A DNA stretch of 64,000 bases, taken from the NCBI RefSeq assembly GCF_014197035.1, contig NZ_JACIEU010000012.1, positions 115,061-179,060 on the forward strand. Reading direction: 5' to 3'. The DNA is from Sphingobium scionense. Lineage in GTDB: Bacteria; Pseudomonadota; Alphaproteobacteria; Sphingomonadales; Sphingomonadaceae. Below, one piece after another: positions 50,638-59,190 of the stretch. Made by a program: the position numbers and the translations under genes. The notes below the pieces were generated by a model that was not told the DNA's origin, did not search any database, and saw nothing but the letters and a program-made list of their open reading frames with translations. The stretch's first letter is position 1; each line of letters begins with the position of its first letter.

Positions 50638-51423
50638 TCATGCACTTTTGGCTGCGAACCATATATTATGCCAGCGCTCCGAACTGCCGACATAGGCCGG
50701 CAAGATGATCTCATCGACAGAAAAACCCGCCTGCTCCAGCCTTTCCGCGAAGAGGTCATCGCCATAGGATGACCAGATCGACAGCAGGCCCCCGGGTTTC
50801 AGCGCGGCATGGGCTGCGGCCAGACCGTTCGAAGAATAGAGCCTATCGTTCGCCACGGTGATAAAGCCATCCGGTCCGTTATCGACGTCCAGCAGGATTG
50901 CATCAAACCGTTCCCGCTTTTCGACAATCACATCATAGACATCCGCCATGCGCAGCTTCACCCGCGGATCCTTGAGACTTGCGCCAAACAGGTGAGACAA
51001 AGGGCCTTTTGCCCAGGTCAATATCTTGGGAACCAGCTCCGCAACGGTTACCGATGCCTCGGTGCTCCATGCCTTGAGCGCCGCATCCAGCGTAAACCCC
51101 ATGCCAAGACCGCCGATCAGAATATGTCCATCCTGGCGCCTCAGACGTTCGCTTGTGAGCGTCGCCAGCGCCTTTTCGGATATATGATCCTGGCTGCCCA
51201 TGAGTTCATCATCGCCGAACTGGATGGAAAACTCCTTGCCGCATCGCAGCAAATGGAGCTGCCCACCGCCGGGTATGTCTGCAATATCCACGGTGATTAT
51301 AGGGGGCCGAACATCGGGTCCGATCTCGTCCAGCCGATCTTCAGTGGCCCGATGCGACACTTGGCATGGGACGACGCTTGCCCGATCCGATGATCGAGGA
51401 CTGCGCGCTTCGATACGATTCAT
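50638..51423 (-). CDS. Spermidine-synthase-like class I methyltransferase-fold protein
   Basis: The 261-residue product has the SpeE-type Rossmann core (HILIGGLGMGFTLDAALKAWSTEASVTVAELVPKILTWAKG, DPRVKLRMADVYDVI, FDAILLDVDNGPDGF) and the ending ALKPGGLLSIWSSYGDDLFAERLEQAGFSVDEI. The putrescine-binding residues of true spermidine synthases are not evident, so a polyamine role is doubtful. The gene and its flanks look less GC-rich than the neighbours, which hints at later acquisition. ATG 51423 has aggaaaagc upstream. It is convergent with the glycosyltransferase gene. Confidence 0.8.
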   Translation of the reverse strand: MNRIEARSPRSSDRASVVPCQVSHRATEDRLDEIGPDVRPPIITVDIADIPGGGQLHLLRCGKEFSIQFGDDELMGSQDHISEKALATLTSERLRRQDGHILIGGLGMGFTLDAALKAWSTEASVTVAELVPKILTWAKGPLSHLFGASLKDPRVKLRMADVYDVIVEKRERFDAILLDVDNGPDGFITVANDRLYSSNGLAAAHAALKPGGLLSIWSSYGDDLFAERLEQAGFSVDEIILPAYVGSSERWHNIWFAAKSA

Positions 51424-51836
51424 GCTTTTCCTGCCGCGCTCGTAAATCAATCGCGACGTAAACCAGGATGGCATCCATTACGCGGTGACGATCGACCATG
51501 CCCGGCGCCGGCAAGCATGGCAAGGGCGGCTCGGCTGAGCATGCCTCCCGACACTTTCCCGAAAATGTAATATGGCGTGCCACCTCTTTCCTTTTTCGCC
51601 TGTCCCACTGCCCCCGGTAGCGCTTCAGTGTTGCCTCATCATCGCTTAGCTATAGCCCCATAGGCGCGCGCCTCATCGCGGCGATTGCACCTGCTTCACG
51701 CAAATCCGTCCAAAAATGCCCGGCGCATGCCGCGCAACGCTATGAACGTCGCGCTGTCGCGTCGCGCCGATGCACCAGCCCCCTTTTCTTCCCGCCGCCG
51801 ATCCGCAACCATGGCCGCTTCACAGGGGAGATACTC
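51424..51836. other. Intergenic region before the M20 gene
   Basis: This 413-base gap between divergent genes shows no convincing gene or RNA. A 40-codon frame (51498-51620) has no good ribosome site and no recognisable product. The part around 51540-51660 is relatively T-rich and may hold promoters. ggggag precedes the M20 start at 51837. Confidence 0.5.
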
Positions 51837-53354
51837 ATGATGGAACAGGCGGATCGACGGACCATGTTGAAGGGCGCGGCGATGGGGGCGGCGCTGCTGG
51901 CGCCGGGTGCGGGGTTGGCCGCCGCCGGCGGCGACCGGGCGAAGCTCGACCGGGCGATCGCCGCCAATCATGACGCCGCCGTCGCCCGGCTGCGCGACTG
52001 GATCGCCCTACCCTCGATCGCGGCCGAGGACCGCGACATGGAAAAGGGCTGCGCCCATATGATGATGCTGGCCAAGGAGGCCGGCTTCCAGAAGGTGGAG
52101 CGGGTGCCGACCGACGGCGCGCCCGGCGTCTTTGCCACCATGGACAACCGCGCCAGGCGCACGCTCGGCCTCTATTTCATGTATGACGTCAAGCAATATG
52201 ACCCGGCCGAATGGAGTTCGCCCCCGCTCGAAGGGCGGATCGTCGACAGGCCGGGGCTGGGCAAGGTGATGGTCGGTCGCGGCGCCACCAACCAGAAGGG
52301 GCCGGAAAGCGCGATGCTCGCCGCGCTCCACGCCTTCCGCACCGCCGGCATCAGGCCGCCGGTCAACCTGGTGCTGGTGGCGGAGGGCGAGGAGGAGATC
52401 GGATCGCCCCATTTCGCCCAGATCGTCCGCCGCCCCGATGTGCTGGCCGCGCTCAAGCCGTGCAGCGGCGTAATCATCCCCGCCTCCTGGCAAAGCCCGG
52501 TCGATGGCGGCGTGGCGATCAATCTGGGTGCCAAGGGCGTGGTCGAACTGGAACTGGTCGCGTCGGGCGAGGCCTGGGGCCGGGGTCCGGCCAAGAACAT
52601 CCATTCCAGCTACAAGGCGATCGTCGACAGCCCCGCCTGGCGCCTGGTCGAGGCGCTGGGTACGCTCGTCACGCCTGACGGCAACACGCCCGCGATCGAT
52701 GGCTGGTTCGACAAGGTGAGGCCGCTTACGCCCCGTGAAAAGGCGCTGATCGCCGGGAGCGCGGCCAAGCGTTCTTCCGCCGACGAGCTGAAGCAGCTCG
52801 GCGTCAAGCAATGGGTCGGCGAGACCGGCTGGCAGGAGACGCTGGAGCGGCTGGCGGCGATGCCGACCGTCAATATCGAGGGGCTGGTGTCGGGCTATAC
52901 CGGGCCGGGCGGCAAGACCATCCTGCCCGGCCGCGCCGTGGCCAAGCTCGACCTGCGGCTGGTGCCGAACCAGACGATGGAGGATTGCGTTGCCAAGCTG
53001 AAGGCGCATCTCGCCAAGCGCGGCTATGGCGACATCGCGGTCAATGTCTCGGGCGGCTATGACCCGACCGAGACAGCGGAGGACAGCCCGCTCATCAAGG
53101 CGGAACGCGCCACCTATGAACGCGCCGGGGTAAAAACCAGCGTCTATCCGCGCCTCGCCGGGTCATGGCCCGGCTATGTCTTCACCTCCGCCCCGGTGTC
53201 GCTGCCCGCCGGCCAGTTTGGCCTGGGCCATGGATCAGGCGCCCATGCGCCGGACGAATATCTGCTGATCGACAGCAGCAATCCCAAGGTGATGGGCTAT
53301 GACGGCGCCACCGCCGGCTTCGTCGATTTTCTCTACCAGATGGCCATGGTTTAG
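51837..53354 (+). CDS. M20-family dipeptidase-like protein with altered metal site
   Basis: The 505-residue protein has a twin-arginine-type start (DRRTMLKGAAMGAALLAPGAGLAAAGG), so it is probably exported folded. The M20 fold is clear: catalytic Glu region EGEEEIGSPHF (around 183-187), the dimerisation domain, and the final His in GHGSGAHAPDEYLLID. Two expected metal ligands are changed. The HxD site reads FMYDVKQYD (Met115 in place of His, Asp117 kept) and the bridging Asp in GRGAxDxKG reads GRGATNQKG (Asn152). It may bind metal differently or have lost hydrolase activity. Its stop overlaps that of the convergent NasA-like gene. Confidence 0.85.
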   Translation: MMEQADRRTMLKGAAMGAALLAPGAGLAAAGGDRAKLDRAIAANHDAAVARLRDWIALPSIAAEDRDMEKGCAHMMMLAKEAGFQKVERVPTDGAPGVFATMDNRARRTLGLYFMYDVKQYDPAEWSSPPLEGRIVDRPGLGKVMVGRGATNQKGPESAMLAALHAFRTAGIRPPVNLVLVAEGEEEIGSPHFAQIVRRPDVLAALKPCSGVIIPASWQSPVDGGVAINLGAKGVVELELVASGEAWGRGPAKNIHSSYKAIVDSPAWRLVEALGTLVTPDGNTPAIDGWFDKVRPLTPREKALIAGSAAKRSSADELKQLGVKQWVGETGWQETLERLAAMPTVNIEGLVSGYTGPGGKTILPGRAVAKLDLRLVPNQTMEDCVAKLKAHLAKRGYGDIAVNVSGGYDPTETAEDSPLIKAERATYERAGVKTSVYPRLAGSWPGYVFTSAPVSLPAGQFGLGHGSGAHAPDEYLLIDSSNPKVMGYDGATAGFVDFLYQMAMV

Positions 53355-54985
53355 AGCGGCAGCAGGCGGGCCTTGCCGTCCGGCGTCGGGAACCGCCCCT
53401 CGTCGAACGGCAGCTCGCCCCAGCGCCAGGGGGTCAGTTCCTCATAGGCGGGGTTGGAAATCGGGGCATGGCGGCGCAGGTTGAGCAGCCGCGCGCCGTC
53501 ATTGCCATAGGCGGTCAGCCGCACATGCTCGCGATAGATTTCCGCCGCCCATTCATAATGAAATGCCGCCTGCCAGCCCATGGCGCGCGCGACCCGGGTG
53601 ACGATCCACCAGTCTGGCTTGGCGCCGCCGGGCAGCGGGAACAGCCGGCGCTGGCGGCTGATCAGCCGGTCCGCCCCGGTCAGCGTGCCGTCCTTCTCGA
53701 CCCAACTCGCCGATGGCAGCACGATGCCGCGCCCGTCCCGCTCGGCATCGGCCCAGGGCGTGGAACGGATCGCCAGCGGCGCCGCGTCCAGCGCGTCACG
53801 CAGCCAGGCCGGATCAATGCCGTCGCCGCCAATGCTCCACAGCGCGCGGATGCGCCCGTCCCGCACCGCTTCGGCCAGTTCCGCGCCGTCCAGCCCCGGC
53901 CCGGTCGCCATCGCCTGCGCCGACCAGAAACGGGCTATTTCGGCCATCGCCTCCGCCGTGAAGCCGCGATGCGCCGCCAGCCCCGTCGCATTGCAGCCGA
54001 CCTCGCGCCCGCCCATGCCATTGGCTGCGGCCGTCATGGCAAAGGGCGCTGCCCCCGGCCTGCCGATCCGTCCCGTCGCCAGATGGAAATCGATCACCGC
54101 CCGCGCCAGCCCCTCGTCCGCGCCGCCAAACAGCGTCACGATCCGCGGCACGGCCGCGATCCGGTCATAAAGCGCGCGCAGTTCCACCGGCGACAGACCG
54201 CAACTGCGCGCCACCGACCAGAGGTCATGGCGGGTCCGCAGTTGCGCCCAGAAATCGTCGGGCACGCTGACACTGCGCGCCAGATAGTCGCCATCGGTCG
54301 CGCCGACATCATGGCAATGGCGCAGCAACCCGGCGATCCAGGACGCCATGCCGTCGCGCGGCAGGTCGATGCGGAGGTCCGCCTCGATGCTCGTCCCCTC
54401 GCCCGGCGCCGCCAGCAGCAGCAGTTCAACGCCCTGCTCGGCCCGCGCCGCCGCGATCCGCGCATTCAGCACCGGATGATCCTGCGCCAGATCTGCGCCG
54501 ATCATCAGGATCAGTTCGGCCCGCTCGATATCCTCATAGGCGGCGGGCATCACATCCTCGCCATAGGCCGCGCGCTGCGCCAGCGCCGCGCCGTCATTCG
54601 CCGCCCAGCCCGCATCGACATGAGCCGAACCGATGAAGCCCTTCATCAGCTTGTTGGCGACGTAATAATCCTCGGTCAGAAGACCGCCGCCGACATGCAG
54701 CGCCACGCTGTCCGCGCCATGCTGGGCGACCACTGCCGACAGCCGCCGCGCGACCTGCGCGATCGCCTTCTCCCAGCGTTGCGGCCGACCGTCGATCATC
54801 GGCTGGAGCAATCGTCCGTCCAGCCCGACCTCTTCCGCAATCTCCAGCCCGCGCCCGCACAGCCGCCCGGCATTGGCCGGATGCATCCGGTCGCCTTCGA
54901 CCATCAGGTCGCGATCCTCGCCGGTGATGGCGCGCAGGCCACAGCCGACGCCGCACCGGCCGCAAAGCGTGCGTATCACTGCCAT
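53351..54985 (-). CDS. Truncated NasA-like molybdopterin oxidoreductase
   Basis: The 544-residue product starts like assimilatory nitrate reductase: 4Fe-4S cysteines at 8, 11, 15 and 43 (TLCGRCGVGCGL, GRLCGRG), then KAIAQVARRLSAVVAQHGADSVALHVGGGLLTEDYYVANKLMKGFIG. Where NasA has the Mo-ligating Cys (a NSRLCMSSAVAG-like stretch, from memory), this protein reads GWAANDGAALAQ. It ends at TPDGKARLLPL, just where the C-terminal molybdopterin dinucleotide-binding domain (about 120-150 residues) should begin. No nirBD, narK or nasT is nearby. The gene may be a remnant or a non-catalytic paralogue. Its TAA overlaps the TAG of the M20 gene. Confidence 0.8.
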   Translation of the reverse strand: MAVIRTLCGRCGVGCGLRAITGEDRDLMVEGDRMHPANAGRLCGRGLEIAEEVGLDGRLLQPMIDGRPQRWEKAIAQVARRLSAVVAQHGADSVALHVGGGLLTEDYYVANKLMKGFIGSAHVDAGWAANDGAALAQRAAYGEDVMPAAYEDIERAELILMIGADLAQDHPVLNARIAAARAEQGVELLLLAAPGEGTSIEADLRIDLPRDGMASWIAGLLRHCHDVGATDGDYLARSVSVPDDFWAQLRTRHDLWSVARSCGLSPVELRALYDRIAAVPRIVTLFGGADEGLARAVIDFHLATGRIGRPGAAPFAMTAAANGMGGREVGCNATGLAAHRGFTAEAMAEIARFWSAQAMATGPGLDGAELAEAVRDGRIRALWSIGGDGIDPAWLRDALDAAPLAIRSTPWADAERDGRGIVLPSASWVEKDGTLTGADRLISRQRRLFPLPGGAKPDWWIVTRVARAMGWQAAFHYEWAAEIYREHVRLTAYGNDGARLLNLRRHAPISNPAYEELTPWRWGELPFDEGRFPTPDGKARLLPL

Positions 54986-55128
54986 GTCAAAGGGCTGCGC
55001 GGGTCCGGCCGGAACGGACGAAGGAAAGAAGTATCGGCGTCACCAGAGTCTGCTTAGCGGATCGAACGCAGCGACAAAAGCATGTGCCGACAATTGCATG
55101 GCCGCGGCGCCGGGCGCACAAGGCGGCC

Positions 55129-55914
55129 ATGCGCTTCCTTCATCCGATTCCGCTCCTGCTGCGCGCGCTCGCGCTCCTGTCCCTTTTGCTGTCACCATCC
55201 TGGGCAGCTGCGCAGGACAAGCGCGGGCCACTGGTGCTTGCCGCCGCCAGCCTGCAGGAATCGATGAATGCCGCCGCCGATGCCTGGGCGCGGCAGGGCC
55301 GTGCCCGCCCGGTCCTGTCCTTCGCCGCCTCCTCGGCACTGGCCCGGCAGGTCAAGGCCGGCGCCCCCGCCGACCTGTTCGCCTCCGCCGACGAGGATTG
55401 GATGGACGATATCCAGAAGGCCGGCTTCGTCGCGCGCGGCAGCCGCACCGACATGGCCGGCAACCGGCTGGTGCTGGTCGCCCCGGCCGGCAAGCCGGTA
55501 CGGCTGCGCATCGGCCGCAACATGCCGCTGGCCGCAGCGCTGAACGGCGGCCGCCTGGCCATGGCCGATCCCGACGCCGTGCCGGCGGGCAAATATGGCA
55601 AGGCGGCGCTCACCGCGCTCAACGTCTGGCCCTCGGTCGCGGACAAGGTCGCGCGCGGCGACAGCGTGCGCGCCGCCCTCGCCCTGGTCGAGCGCGGTGC
55701 CACCCCGTTCGGCATCGTCTATGCGACCGATGCCCGCGCCTCGAAATCGGTGCAGACGGTCGGGACTTTCCCGACCGGCAGCCATCCGCCGATCCGCTAT
55801 CCGGTGGCGCGGCTGACCGCCAGTCGCCACCGCGACGCGGAAGGCTTCCGCCGTTTCCTGCTGTCGGCGCAGGGCCGGGCGATCCTTGGCCGTTACGGCT
55901 TCAGCGCGCCCTGA
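55129..55914 (+). CDS. modA: Molybdate ABC transporter substrate-binding protein
   Basis: The 261-residue periplasmic protein has a signal peptide (LLRALALLSLLLSPSWAAAQ) and ModA motifs LVLAAASLQESMNAAADAW, FAASSALARQVKAGAPADLFASADEDWMD, ADPDAVPAGKYGKAAL and ATPFGIVYATDA. It captures molybdate (or tungstate) for ModBC. ATG 55129 is chosen; the frame is open to 55084. The gene is split from modBC by a HAD phosphatase gene on the other strand, so the transporter is not one operon here. Confidence 0.93.
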   Translation: MRFLHPIPLLLRALALLSLLLSPSWAAAQDKRGPLVLAAASLQESMNAAADAWARQGRARPVLSFAASSALARQVKAGAPADLFASADEDWMDDIQKAGFVARGSRTDMAGNRLVLVAPAGKPVRLRIGRNMPLAAALNGGRLAMADPDAVPAGKYGKAALTALNVWPSVADKVARGDSVRAALALVERGATPFGIVYATDARASKSVQTVGTFPTGSHPPIRYPVARLTASRHRDAEGFRRFLLSAQGRAILGRYGFSAP

Positions 55915-55933
55915 TCCCTGTCAATATCGCTGT

Positions 55934-56680
55934 CTATTTCTGGCAGGCGACGATCGCGTCGATCACCGACAGCGTTTCCTGCGGATCGCGCACGCGCACC
56001 GTGTCGAGCCCCAGTTCCTTAGCCGGATAGTCGTTGCCACCCGGGAAGATGGCGTCGCCGATGAACATCATCGCGTCGAGCGCGATGCCGCTCGCATCGC
56101 GCAGCTTCTTGAGGCCATAGGCCTTGTCCACGCCCTCGCGCGTGATGTCGATCGACGTCGCGCCGCCCATGTTGATCGACAGGCCCGGCAGGCGCTGGCG
56201 CAGGTCGGCCTGGATGATCTTGCGCTTGGCGAAATCCGGATCCCAGCCTTCCTTGGCGTGGATCGGCGCCTGCTGGCCCAGCGCGGAGAAGGTGATCTGG
56301 CTGCCGCGATCCTCGATCCGCTCGCCCCAGGTCTGCTCGGGCACAAAGCCGGTCGCTTCCAGCGCCGCGTCGAACGCTGCCAGGATCGCCGCCTTCTGCG
56401 CCGCATCGAACAGTTCGGCATAGACCGGGGTCCAGGCGCCCTGCTGATGGGTGTAAAGCTTGGTGCCGGTCGTGGGCATCAGCCACAGCCGCGACAGGTC
56501 CGCGTCAGCCGGCAGCCGGCTCGCCACCTGCTTGTCGAACTGCGGCCAGTCTCCACCGGAGATGACCGCCACATGCGCGACGGTCAGCAAGCGCCTCAGG
56601 GCTTCGCCCATCGCTTCCCCCAGCGGCTGTTTGCTTTCCGCCAGAGTGCCATCAAGATCAAATGCGATAAGCTGTTTCAT
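55934..56680 (-). CDS. HAD-IIB family phosphatase
   Basis: The 248-residue product has the HAD nucleophile motif LIAFDLDGTL at the N-terminus, motif II (AVISGGDWPQFDKQV), a C2 cap and motif IV (AMMFIGDAIFPGGNDYPAKELG). It resembles sugar-phosphate phosphatases and phosphomannomutase-like members (NMGGATSIDITREGVDKAYGLKKL). Substrate unknown; a hexose phosphate is plausible. It is inserted between modA and modB on the opposite strand. Start ATG 56680 is the family start. Confidence 0.88.
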   Translation of the reverse strand: MKQLIAFDLDGTLAESKQPLGEAMGEALRRLLTVAHVAVISGGDWPQFDKQVASRLPADADLSRLWLMPTTGTKLYTHQQGAWTPVYAELFDAAQKAAILAAFDAALEATGFVPEQTWGERIEDRGSQITFSALGQQAPIHAKEGWDPDFAKRKIIQADLRQRLPGLSINMGGATSIDITREGVDKAYGLKKLRDASGIALDAMMFIGDAIFPGGNDYPAKELGLDTVRVRDPQETLSVIDAIVACQK

Positions 56681-56814
56681 GCCAATGCCCCTTCGCGCCT
56701 CAGCTAAACGCTGGACGGGAGGAGGGCAATGGGCGAAACGACTTGCCGACATGGTTGGCTCATTTATGACGGATGCCGCATGATTATGCCTCTGACACAA
56801 CAGTCCATCCAGCC

Positions 56815-57525
56815 ATGATGACCAGCCTCTCGCCGGAAGAATGGATGATCATCAGCCTCTCGCTGCGCATCAGCATCGTGGCCGTTCTGGCCGTCTTGCC
56901 CGCTGCCTTTGCGCTCGCTTGGATTTTGGCCCGCTGGCAATTCCCGGGCAAACTGCTGCTGGATGCGGCCGTTCACCTGCCGCTGGTCGTGCCCCCGGTG
57001 GTGACCGGGTGGGCTCTCCTGCTACTCTTCGCCAAAAATGGCCCGATCGGCAGTTGGCTCTTCGACTGGTTCGGCATCAGCCTGCTGTTCCGCTGGACCG
57101 GCGCGGCGCTGGCTGCGGCAATAATGGCTCTGCCACTGATGGTACGTGCGCTGCGCCTGTCTATCGAGGCGATCGACAGACGATTAGAACAGGCCGCCCT
57201 GACGCTGGGCGCCAGCCCGGCCCGAACGTTTTTGACGATATCCCTGCCGCTGGCCTTCCCGGGCTTAGTAGCAGGCATGATATTGGGCTTTGCCCGCTGC
57301 ATGGGCGAATTTGGCGCGACCATTAGCTTTGTATCGAATATCCCGGGTGAAACACAGACCATCCCGATCGCCATCTATGCCGCCATGCAATCTCCGGGCA
57401 GCGAGATGCTGGTCGCCCGGCTGGCATTGATTTCCATCCTCCTCTCGCTCGGGGCTCTCATCGCGGCCGAATTTTTGAACCGCAAAATTACCGGACGAAA
57501 GCTGGACGATGGCACTCGACATTGA
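56815..57525 (+). CDS. modB: Molybdate ABC transporter permease
   Basis: The 236-residue membrane protein has five membrane segments, LPLVVPPVVTGWALLLLF and the cytoplasmic EAA loop (EQAALTLGASPARTFLTISLPLAFPGLVAGMILGFARCMGEFGATISF), typical of ModB. It forms the channel with ModC, whose gene it overlaps by 17 bases. Starts at 56815 and 56818 (two ATGs) are equivalent choices; the open frame begins at 56773. Base composition is slightly less GC-rich than in modA. Confidence 0.93.
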   Translation: MMTSLSPEEWMIISLSLRISIVAVLAVLPAAFALAWILARWQFPGKLLLDAAVHLPLVVPPVVTGWALLLLFAKNGPIGSWLFDWFGISLLFRWTGAALAAAIMALPLMVRALRLSIEAIDRRLEQAALTLGASPARTFLTISLPLAFPGLVAGMILGFARCMGEFGATISFVSNIPGETQTIPIAIYAAMQSPGSEMLVARLALISILLSLGALIAAEFLNRKITGRKLDDGTRH

Positions 57526-58126
57526 TGTCAGCCGTCGTGTCGGCCCTCGGGATATTGCCGTGCGCATCCAAAGCGTGGCGGGAATCACCGCGCTGTTCGG
57601 CCCATCGGGTGTAGGCAAGACGACGGTCCTGAACATGATCGCAGGCCTCATCCGCCCCGATCGTGGCCATATCCAGGTGGGAGACACCATATTGTTCGAT
57701 CGAGAACAGAGCATCGACCTGCCACCGCACCGTCGCGATTGCGGCTATGTGTTTCAGGATAACAGGCTATTCCCTCATCTTCGGGTCCGCGCCAATCTTC
57801 TCTATGGGCGACGCGGCCCCATTGCGATCAACTTGAATGCAATCATCGACCTGCTGGGGATCGGATGCTTGCTTGATCGCTGGCCCGCCACATTGTCTGG
57901 CGGCGAGGCCCAGCGGGTCGCCATCGGTCGGACGCTGCTGTCCAATCCCCGACTGTTGCTGCTTGATGAACCGCTGTCCTCGCTCGATGGCTCGCGAAAG
58001 GCGGAGTTGCTCGCACTCATCCTCGAAATTTACCGACAAACCGCGATCCCGATCCTCTATGTCAGTCATGACGAACGGGAACTCTCGGCGTTGAACGCAC
58101 ATATCATCGCGCTTGCCGGTCACTAA
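57509..58126 (+). CDS. modC: Molybdate ABC transporter ATP-binding protein, short form
   Basis: The 205-residue ATPase has Walker A (GPSGVGKTT, 31-39), a Q-loop (YVFQDNRLFPHLRVRANL), the signature LSGGEAQRVAIGRTLL, Walker B LLLLDEPLSSLD and the switch His YVSHDERE. It ends right after the ATPase core: the usual C-terminal TOBE/Mop domain (another 130-150 residues), which binds oxyanion and regulates transport, is missing. Short ModC forms exist, so this need not be damage. Confidence 0.92.
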   Translation: MALDIDVSRRVGPRDIAVRIQSVAGITALFGPSGVGKTTVLNMIAGLIRPDRGHIQVGDTILFDREQSIDLPPHRRDCGYVFQDNRLFPHLRVRANLLYGRRGPIAINLNAIIDLLGIGCLLDRWPATLSGGEAQRVAIGRTLLSNPRLLLLDEPLSSLDGSRKAELLALILEIYRQTAIPILYVSHDERELSALNAHIIALAGH

Positions 58127-58292
58127 TGACAGGCAGCAAGCCGGCAGCGCGCCAGAAAAGGATCGACACGCTGGCCGCGCCCCGCCATTTTGCCCCCGCA
58201 CGGCAAGATAGGGGCGAATTCTGAGCGATAGGGATGGACGAACGGCTCTTGCGTTAACGGCGGAACAGCAACATCTGCACCGCCTGGAGGCG

Positions 58293-58844
58293 ATGCTGTC
58301 GGATAATGCTCGGGCGCTCGCACGCCTGCAATATCTGATCGAACATATGGCGATGGGCCCCCACCTGCCCGACATGGCGGAAGCGCAGGCGTGGTCGTCT
58401 GCGGGCTATCCGATCATCTCGCGGGGGCAGACGGTGCTTTTCGGCGAGGCGCATGACAGCCTTCCTTATCTGGCTGGTGGCTGGTGGATTCCCGAAGCAT
58501 GGGGCATTTGGGGCATTGCCAGCCCCCAGACCATCAGGTTCGCGCTGGGCGCCGATTATCGCGGGGGCTATGTCAACGTCCGTGTCACAATGCAGGGTTA
58601 TGCACCGGCCGATATGGACCGCCCCCATGTCGATATATGCGCCAACGGTTTTTTCCTGGGCACTTACGCCCTGAGGGGTTCGCCCCAGCCCATCAGGGTG
58701 CGCCTGCCCCCGACATGCATCGGCGATGGGAATATTCTGCTGCATATGTCTTTGCACCACACCTATTCACCAGCGTCTGTCGGGGACGGCCATGACGGAC
58801 GGCAATTGGGTGTGGGCCTGGTCGCCCTCGCCGTCGACGGATGA
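58293..58844 (+). CDS. Conserved protein with carbohydrate-related beta domain
   Basis: The 183-residue product has a helical start (NARALARLQYLIEHM) and a beta-rich domain (GQTVLFGEAHDSLPYLAGGWWIPEAWGIWGIASPQTIRFALGADYRGGYVNVRVTMQGYAP, VDICANGFFLGTYAL). The block W-x-PE-x-WG-x-W with later NG recalls a beta domain found beside or within glycosyltransferases of polysaccharide clusters. I infer a role in surface glycan assembly or binding, supported by rfbB and glycosyltransferases downstream. The frame is open to 58212; ATG 58293 follows ggagg closely. Confidence 0.65.
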   Translation: MLSDNARALARLQYLIEHMAMGPHLPDMAEAQAWSSAGYPIISRGQTVLFGEAHDSLPYLAGGWWIPEAWGIWGIASPQTIRFALGADYRGGYVNVRVTMQGYAPADMDRPHVDICANGFFLGTYALRGSPQPIRVRLPPTCIGDGNILLHMSLHHTYSPASVGDGHDGRQLGVGLVALAVDG

Positions 58845-59190
58845 ATCTGGCGATCCACCGCAGTACGACTCCACGTCTTGATTTTGGTCACATCCCGCAT
58901 TTCCAGACCGGCTGTCATCATGCCAGCATCATATTCCACACAATATCCGGATTGTTCGAAAGGGAGAGGAAAAATAGCAAGCTTAACGTGAGGTCAGGTC
59001 GGCAGGTGCGGCGCTTGATATTCATCTTATCTATTTTGCATCTTACGATGAAATGGGTTGCGTTCTGGCTGTCCAATTCCGTGAAATTCATGCACTGCTT
59101 GGCACAGGGCGGGAATCGCGAAACATCAAAAGCACAAACACCAGCCTGGCCGGGCTGCGCTGGCGTGTGACAAAGGGGATCGAATAACGC
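58845..59190. other. Intergenic region before rfbB
   Basis: This 346-base gap is clearly less GC-rich than the window average (for example the stretch 59020-59050 with ttgatattcatcttatctattttgc). No gene, RNA or strong palindrome is seen. It probably holds the promoter of rfbB. Confidence 0.5.

Noticed and set aside
51498..51620. 40-codon frame in the gap before the M20 gene, considered as a small peptide or peptide precursor
   Set aside because: No ribosome site, no leader-core pattern, and no processing or export genes nearby.
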